Below, piece after piece: positions 59,401-64,000 of a stretch of 64,000 nt of DNA. Origin of the DNA: Owenia fusiformis. Lineage: Eukaryota > Annelida > Polychaeta > Sabellida > Oweniidae. The DNA lies in contig CAIIXF020000010.1 in assembly GCA_903813345.2 (NCBI GenBank), positions 31,526,425-31,590,424 of the forward strand, given 5' to 3'. Below the pieces are notes generated by a model that saw nothing but the letters and a program-made list of their open reading frames with translations, searched no databases and was not told the origin of the DNA. Both the position numbers and the translations under genes were made by a program. Position 1 is the stretch's first letter, and each line of letters begins with the position of its first letter.

Positions 59401-59511
59401 TACAGCTATGAGACATGCTTTTGTAAATCGGATCATTGTAACGGCATCGACGGTGTGCGACCATATTACCTGATCCTCCTTATCGTCCCTTTGGTCGTTC
59501 TGCTCATTTAA
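50431..59511 (+). CDS. QVR/Ly-6 (three-finger) secreted or GPI-anchored protein gene
   Basis: Exons 50431-50482, 54176-54334, 56477-56533, 56674-56796 and 59321-59511 all join in phase 1. Directly spliced they give a 582 nt frame (193 aa). The order is a signal peptide, the C-terminal half of a Ly-6 module (ending CYCNTDYCNGG), a Thr/Arg linker, a complete Ly-6 module (CYKCRSSDNDDC through CFCKSDHCNG), and a hydrophobic tail suited to a GPI signal. Cys spacing and CNG endings fit the quiver/sleepless (PF17064) group of Ly-6/uPAR proteins, which modulate membrane channels and receptors in other animals; the role here is unknown. The N-terminal half of module 1 was not found. A Thr/Pro repeat exon (50786) could alternatively follow the signal exon. 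Confidence 0.75.
50786..51351 (+). CDS. Candidate mucin-like Thr/Pro repeat exon
   Basis: A strong acceptor (GTTATTTTTAACTCCAG) precedes an open frame whose phase fits exon 1 exactly (G + TT = Val). It encodes about 19 degenerate copies of a 10-residue unit, consensus VGTPSATPTL, from a 30 bp minisatellite, as in O-glycosylated spacers. It ends at TAA (51349-51351), where one repeat has GTTTAA in place of GTTGGA. The repeat and frame then continue to a TAG at about 51460, so the stop looks secondary. Alternatively this is an intronic minisatellite that is open because its unit is a multiple of three. Confidence 0.4.
50786..51430 (+). repeat. 30 bp minisatellite (about 21 copies)
   Basis: Tandem units resembling GTTGGAACTCCATCTGCAAC plus GCCCACTCTA, diverged at 10-20 percent by eye. 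Unit length divisible by three keeps one plus frame and one minus frame open. Confidence 0.85.
52525..53512 (+). pseudogene. Decayed mariner-type transposase element
   Basis: Ends GGTAAAAAACGGCAACCCT (52534) and AGGGTTGCCGTTTTTTTACC+ACCCTG (53480-53504) form a diverged TIR. Inside, shifted frames read MSYTANGALEWLWDHF, ISRKQIMNGHPIAR, SPDMTRFNFYQWGYPKYRV and VIQAIRAEECSEIIDY. The SPD-T-F-WGYLK pattern marks the C-terminal catalytic region of mariner/DDE transposases. Stops and a shift make it inactive. Lies in the first intron of the QVR/Ly-6 gene. Confidence 0.75.
54176..54334 (+). CDS. QVR/Ly-6 gene exon: C-terminal half of first Ly-6 module
   Basis: Acceptor TATTTCAG, donor CCTG/GTAAAA. 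It encodes VRGRTIIKRTCYRDKID, then TTCMDMTVES and the diagnostic end GCYCNTDYCNGGDTV with a Thr/Pro tail. It parallels the last exon of the gene (SGESIIERKCY ... CFCKSDHCNG), showing a duplicated module with the same phase-1 start. Confidence 0.8.
54775..56350. mobile_element. 1.6 kb TIR element with AAGACAACTCGGACC subterminal repeats
   Basis: GGGAGATTTTGGACACGGGG and AATATAGATATCATATTTCA at the left are inverted at the right end (56.28-56.35 kb). Next to each end are 4-5 copies of a ~20 bp unit AAGACAACTCGGACCC; single copies also sit in an inner inverted pair (55.08 and 55.45 kb). In the QVR/Ly-6 intron 54335-56476. Confidence 0.75.
56477..56533 (+). CDS. QVR/Ly-6 gene linker exon
   Basis: A 57 nt symmetrical phase 1-1 exon between TTGTTTCAG and GGTAAAC. 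It encodes the basic, Thr-rich linker TGRRTTRISTVPITQNKK that would separate the two Ly-6 modules. Confidence 0.6.
56674..56796 (+). CDS. QVR/Ly-6 gene exon: N-terminal half of second module
   Basis: With the acceptor at 56673 (AATAG) the exon reads VLRCYKCRSSDNDDCSDD, then FSNIGTCQGTDITCVKEKLT, and a GTAAAG donor in phase 1. The CYKC start, the acidic Cys loop and the CVK before the next exon are the Ly-6/QVR N-terminal pattern. Confidence 0.8.
57520..57815 (+). mobile_element. (GGAC)n repeat-family copy
   Basis: Contains GGCATCAATATATACAATTT, AAAAAATGGCAGCAATTTTG, GGACGGACGGGCGAACGGAC and the end CGATCCTATATCC..TTTGTTTTGTGGGATAA. In the QVR/Ly-6 gene's last intron. Confidence 0.6.
58038..59035. 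mobile_element. Solo LTR (~1 kb)
   Basis: Starts TGTAACAACC and ends GGTTGTTACA, the TG..CA inverted ends of a retroviral-type LTR, flanked by GTAT on both sides (58034-58037 and 59036-59039). No internal retroelement genes. Strand cannot be told. Confidence 0.65.
59321..59511 (+). CDS. QVR/Ly-6 gene last exon: C-terminal half and GPI-type tail
   Basis: After TTCATTTCAG the frame reads VSGESIIERKCYMANHN, GCKVTTLGEYSYETC, FCKSDHCNGIDGV and ends in the hydrophobic stretch YLILLIVPLVVLLI, a likely GPI-attachment signal. The TAA stop (59509-59511) shares its last base with an AATAAA poly(A) signal (59511-59516). Confidence 0.85.
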
Positions 59512-59516
59512 ATAAA
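59511..59516 (+). terminator. Poly(A) signal overlapping the QVR/Ly-6 stop codon
   Basis: AATAAA begins with the last base of the TAA stop, implying a 3' UTR of only some tens of bases unless a later signal is used. Confidence 0.6.
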
Positions 59517-59908
59517 GACAAGTGACATGAATGATCTTGTGTTATTAATAATATGAATTTAACTATTCGGAACATTATACTAGAATGGAGAATAAAATAT
59601 TGCCTTATTGTTGCTGATAGATATTTTAATAATCTTAGGTGAAACTATCATCTAAATATATCTACTTAAAATGTATTCCAGTGTGGAAAATCCTGAATCT
59701 CACCTACAGTTTTTTTATCTCCTTTGATTTGTCATAAGCGGATACTTGCATGATTGTATAAAATTCATTGTCGTTACATATCCCATACATGGCAGCATGC
59801 TTGATTAAATGGAACATTCATTGGATTCTATTGCTATTGTAAACATCTAAAGTCTGTATTCTTCTCTGGAGCGGTTGTATGCACATTAACGATCTTGGAT
59901 ACTAATTG

Positions 59909-60028
59909 TATGTCACAACCAGAAATGGTGACATGTTGTTATATTCTCCAAACCTTTTTGTGAACGGTGGTCGGCGTCAGGTGTTCGATGTTCTACAAGT
60001 ATAACAGATGGCAGGTGGTGACATTTTG
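59909..60028 (-). mobile_element. Short copy of the 2.75 kb element family
   Basis: Reverse orientation relative to the first copy: TGTCACAACCAGAAATGGTGA, ACATGTTGTTAT..CTCC, a GGTCGGCGTCAGG stretch, then GGTGGTGACATTTTGT. Same ends, no tandem core. Confidence 0.6.
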
Positions 60029-60029
60029 T

Positions 60030-61683
60030 ATGATAATACCGTCAACTGTATATTGAATGAGTCATAGCAAATCACTTTGTAAAGGTGGGCATATGAATTA
60101 GCTTCCTAAATGTAATCATATAACTTCAAATGAAAATGTTGTACTGACAGAAATAAACCAAAATTTCTGATTCCAAACTTTGTTTTAGTAGTTGATTTGA
60201 AAATCCAAATCAAAAAAATGATCAGTTGACGGGAAAACAAACATGTTAAATATTGCTGTGTTTATAATGAGGTAACACAATACAGTACTATATATGCACA
60301 GTGATGTCAATATGAAGTGGAATAAACCAATTAAAAAACATGCACAATTCATTTCGCCTTTGGGGATGTGGTGCTATCATAAAAACACATGGAAACTGTC
60401 ATTTAAACACTTCTGTAACAAGGGATCACAAACTGAAATGGCAATCAACAACAATTTGAAACATTTTAAGTAAACCAAAATTGTTACACATATTATATTG
60501 TACATTATATAAGAGTCTATAGCTCTTTACATCATCAAAGAACATAGGAAAGGATACATAAGTTTTTTTTAAAGTTTGAATTCATTGTTTGAAAATTGTT
60601 CTATATCTGTTCACAATTGGCAATGTTCTTTATTGTTTCCATCTAAGTGGCCTCTGTATGAATGTGAGCTCACATGGCGACCATTGCAATCACCATCGTA
60701 TCTGCCTGTCAGTGCGTCTGTCTGTTTGTCTGTCTGTGTGACATGTGGCATGTTTTATAGTCTCTGTTGATATGATCTCCCTTTTATCCAATCGAACAAA
60801 GTTCGGTACGCTTTGTTCTTTCTATGATATCTTCACCCCGATTCTTGAAAAACATGAAGAACAAAGCGTCTGATTCAAAATATGCTTTCAGTCTGGAATT
60901 TTGACTGGGTAAATGGTAAAATGTATTTAATTTATTCCAAACTGATACCGTTGTAACATTATTAATTTCATTATCAAGACAGTTCCTATGACATGTATGA
61001 TGTAACTTTGAAAATGTGGTTTGGTTCATAAATAAAAGTAAATGTGCTAGATTTTAATTAAATGACGACATATTAAAGGTATATTTTAGGCAGCCGTTGG
61101 GAAAACAAACAAAATCTGTCTCGTTTTAACATGTTCAAAACAGTAAATGAAGATGATATTACAGTCCTACTGCAAATATAAGACAATCCAAAAGGACTAC
61201 TGCATAGGCTTAGCTACATATACACAACCGCTAATATTGAGAGTCAAGACCAAACGTGTTGAAATAAATTATGTTTTGATCCTAGAATTGCTCAGAACTA
61301 CCTATTAAGATAGCCCCAGAATACCGTGTTTAAATACACAATACGTTGTCAAATAAGCTATCAAACACATTAAATTGTCAAATACTATTTAGTTTCACAG
61401 AATTATTAAATAAGAAATGATTGTCATAGGTAACGGGAAATCAAGTCCCCCGGGGCAAATAAAAGAAATTGAGAGAAAGCCTCTAATTTACTATGTTAAC
61501 ATACATAATAAACTCTCATAGATTACCAAATACATGAAAATGTTAAATTGAATATTATACAAACATTGAATGATGTTGAGTGCAATACCTGTATTTATAT
61601 TTTATTCCACGCAGACCGAATGGCAAGTGGAATACATCCCCCAGAAACATATAGAGGTATTGCATGAAAACAGAATTCAGTCA
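60030..61683. other. Gene-free stretch after the QVR/Ly-6 gene
   Basis: Apart from the repeat-family end at 60.64-60.83 kb I see nothing supported. Confidence 0.4.
60640..60830 (-). mobile_element. Degenerate member of the (CCGT)n repeat family
   Basis: CTGTCTGTTTGTCTGTCTGTG tract followed by TTTTATCCAATCGAACAAAGTTCGG, the family end with its CGAAC/GTTCG hairpin. Confidence 0.4.
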
Positions 61684-62919
61684 CGCCTAACCATCGACAA
61701 GGTACAGTGACAAAATATACCGTAGTACACTTTTGATGTACGATGTCACTATTTAACCGATTTGAAGCAAAGACAATGATGTACCAGGTCGTTCAATAAG
61801 TAGGTTTGATGTAGGTTTTAAAAAAATAATCTGAGGAATGCATTAAGGATTTCATGTTTGATGTTTTGTGTATTCGTTCAGGAAGACTTTTAACTTTCTA
61901 ATAACGTTAAAAGATTTTCGAACAGTGCTCGGTTTTTTTCGGAGTCAATCTACCTATATAATTGGTCGGTTGGAAAATGTTGCGTTTTTACACATTTCAT
62001 TTGATCATTTTCTCAACTGTCGTCTAAGAATGTTGAAGATTCTTATGAGAATATGTTTCTTAAAACAGCACAATTAATGTCTGTTGAAGATTTAATAAGT
62101 ATTAACATTTTGGCTGTAAAAAACATAAGTGTATGTTGTCAACTCGAATGTACGTTGTCCCATTGAACTTACTCGATTCACAGTAACACTTACAGTTACA
62201 CTTACAGACAGGGGGTCAGATGCATTTAAAATTGAAACAGAACAATTACAGAATTACTTCAATTTGATTGAACTATTGAAACTTTCCAGATATATCATAA
62301 ACGGGATTTTAAAAAGTCATATTCAATAAAAGCTAGTATAGATCAGTAGATCTATCTAGTATCAATGTAACTAACAAAACGCCAAATAATCAAACAGGCT
62401 GGAAGCATACTCCGTGGCAGTGTCAGTCTTCAACCTATTCTATTCCGAGACACTGGATGGGAGTTTGGGCTGAAAGCTAACACCAAATGGGCACAAATTA
62501 ACCAGCACCACAACAATACTTTCATAAAATGAAAAGCAAAAAGGATACTTGAAAATGTTCGTTAAAGATCACTTGTTACTCATAAAAACCTTAATGAATT
62601 TTGAAATGAAATCATTACATTGTTTAATATTGACGTATATCTCATGAATTTCAATTACAGGGACAACGTACATTCGAGTTGACAACACACATTTCTGATT
62701 TTTTTAATTTCAATAACTATTTGAATATTTATTAATCTCCACCCGTCCTAAATTGTGTAGTATAGAGAAACATATTCTCATAAAAATAATCTACACTCTT
62801 AGGCAACAGGAGAAAATGATCAAAGAAAATGCGAAAAACCAATCAGTTAAATAGTGACATCGTACATATAAAGTGTACTACGGTATATTTTGTCACTGTA
62901 CCGTGTCGATGGTTAGGCG
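61684..62919. mobile_element. 1.2 kb element with long nested inverted repeats
   Basis: CGCCTAACCATCGACAAGGT..ACAGTGACAAAATATACCG on the left is inverted at 62.85-62.92 kb. A second inner pair (GTTGTCAACTCGAATGTACG at 62.14 / CGTACATTCGAGTTGACAAC at 62.67 kb) and TTTGATCATTTTCTC pairs show arms of ~450 bp. Confidence 0.7.
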
Positions 62920-64000
62920 TATCAGTATTTGTTTTATTATTTCATACATATTAACAGTTTCACAATAACTATTTATTAACTACATAGTGTCTCAAAAATC
63001 GAAAAATGGATAAAAAATGCCATATGTTCACAGTAGTCTATACATGTGACGTCACATTCGTTAAATACCTGTATTTATTTTTCAAAAAATACACCTTTCA
63101 TATCGATGACTTATACATAGATGGAATACCTTGTTGTATTTCTAGTCACATGATACATGACTGACCAATCATATACTGGTTATCACTGCAGAGAAATAAT
63201 ACGTTTTTTTATTGTTACAAAAATATCATGTGAATTTTAGGATGTCATAGTAGATGCGTCCATGCTTCCATAGATGTGATACCAGAGTCTGAGACTCAAA
63301 GCTAATGATCTACCCTGCGCGTGGAGTCTAGTTATAAACTACCTGAAGACAAAAGTTTGTTTTTTGAGAAACGAAGTCGAACGAATGCAAAGGGTATTTA
63401 TGATCAGAAATGGCTGAAGCAAATATATTGCTGCGATGTCAACAAAATAATGGTCTGAACATATTAAAATTGAACTAAAGCAGCAAAATCAATTTTCCCC
63501 GCGATATTTGTCAAAACAGTCGAACGGTCTAACAGGCACTTCTAATGAAGCATAGCAATCACCCATTGCGAGATCACACAATTCACATGACCATTATAAT
63601 AGTTCCAAACAGTCAAGGACAATTAGTATTTGTCAATTTAATGCGTTTGATAGCTAATTTGACAACTTATTATGCATTTAAACATGGTTAAAGAGGGATA
63701 TTCCAGCTAGTTTTTTATTTACTCCGAGTGCCTTAATTTCAAGATACTATGGCAACCATTTTTTATTTAATGTTTCTGTAATTCTAAATTGTTTTGCTTG
63801 ATTAATAAAACATGCCCTGCTAGATATTCTGTGAAAATTTCATAAGATAATATACAAAAATAAAGAAATTAGAGAGGTATTATGAGAACCTTATATGATC
63901 AACTCTTGAATATCTTGATCCTAGAATCATTTAGAACGCGCCAAATAAGCCTAAAATCCTCAATTCTTTGGGGGAGCAGGCCTCGGACCCCTATAGTTTT
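62920..64000. other. Gene-free stretch
   Basis: AT-rich; nothing supported. Confidence 0.4.

Noticed and set aside
60676-60745. GTCTGTCTG tract as a CRISPR-like array
   Set aside because: Simple tetranucleotide repeat in a eukaryotic repeat-family copy; no spacers.

Overview
The window reads as intron-rich, AT-rich, repeat-dense animal nuclear DNA. It has GT..AG introns of up to tens of kb, many miniature inverted-repeat transposons, mariner and LINE remnants, minisatellites, and a recurring (CGGA/TCCG)n-bearing repeat family. I see no operons, CRISPR, rRNA or tRNA. A marine invertebrate, possibly a mollusc or other lophotrochozoan, fits best, but this is inferred from repeat style and gene families only.

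Two protein genes can be assembled exon by exon with matching phases. (1) Minus strand, 45921 down to 2598: a secreted glycoside hydrolase of the Asl1-like/Glyco_hydro_cc (GH128) family in six exons (about 269 aa). Its acid/base Glu lies in exon 3 and its nucleophile Glu in exon 5, which is separated from exon 4 by a ~31 kb interval. (2) Plus strand, 50431 to 59511: a QVR/Ly-6 (three-finger) GPI-anchored-type protein with one complete Ly-6 module and one half module. The two genes are head to head. Their TATA-like promoters and signal-peptide exons are inverted copies of each other (about 45.87-46.29 kb against 49.93-50.48 kb), although the mature proteins are unrelated.

Inside the large interval of gene 1 lie plus-strand coding pieces. 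These are the 3' end of an unrecognised gene (7450-13526) split by a full-length-looking LINE with two ORFs on the minus strand (7580-12302), a ubiquitin-like exon (22057-22185) with a frameshifted downstream copy (24923), and another exon (35308-35507). The rest is mobile and tandem repeat DNA: a transposon-like element filled with a ~130 bp minisatellite (2.75-4.18 kb), a 920 bp terminal-inverted-repeat element (16.0-17.0 kb), mariner-type miniature elements (19.2-20.5, 22.2-23.2, 31.2-31.7, 40.9-41.7, 47.1-48.2 kb), two related minisatellites (25.0-28.5 kb), a near-perfect 118 bp palindrome (36.8 kb) and a 4.6 kb foldback-like structure with minisatellite arms (39.4-44.0 kb). The introns of gene 2 hold a decayed mariner transposase, a subterminal-repeat element, and a ~1 kb solo LTR with a 4 bp target duplication.

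The most notable points are the signal-exon/promoter inverted duplication joining two unrelated secreted genes, the unresolved 31 kb exon 4/exon 5 junction with a duplicated GCATATGG, and the exon-splitting LINE whose clean removal restores an open frame.
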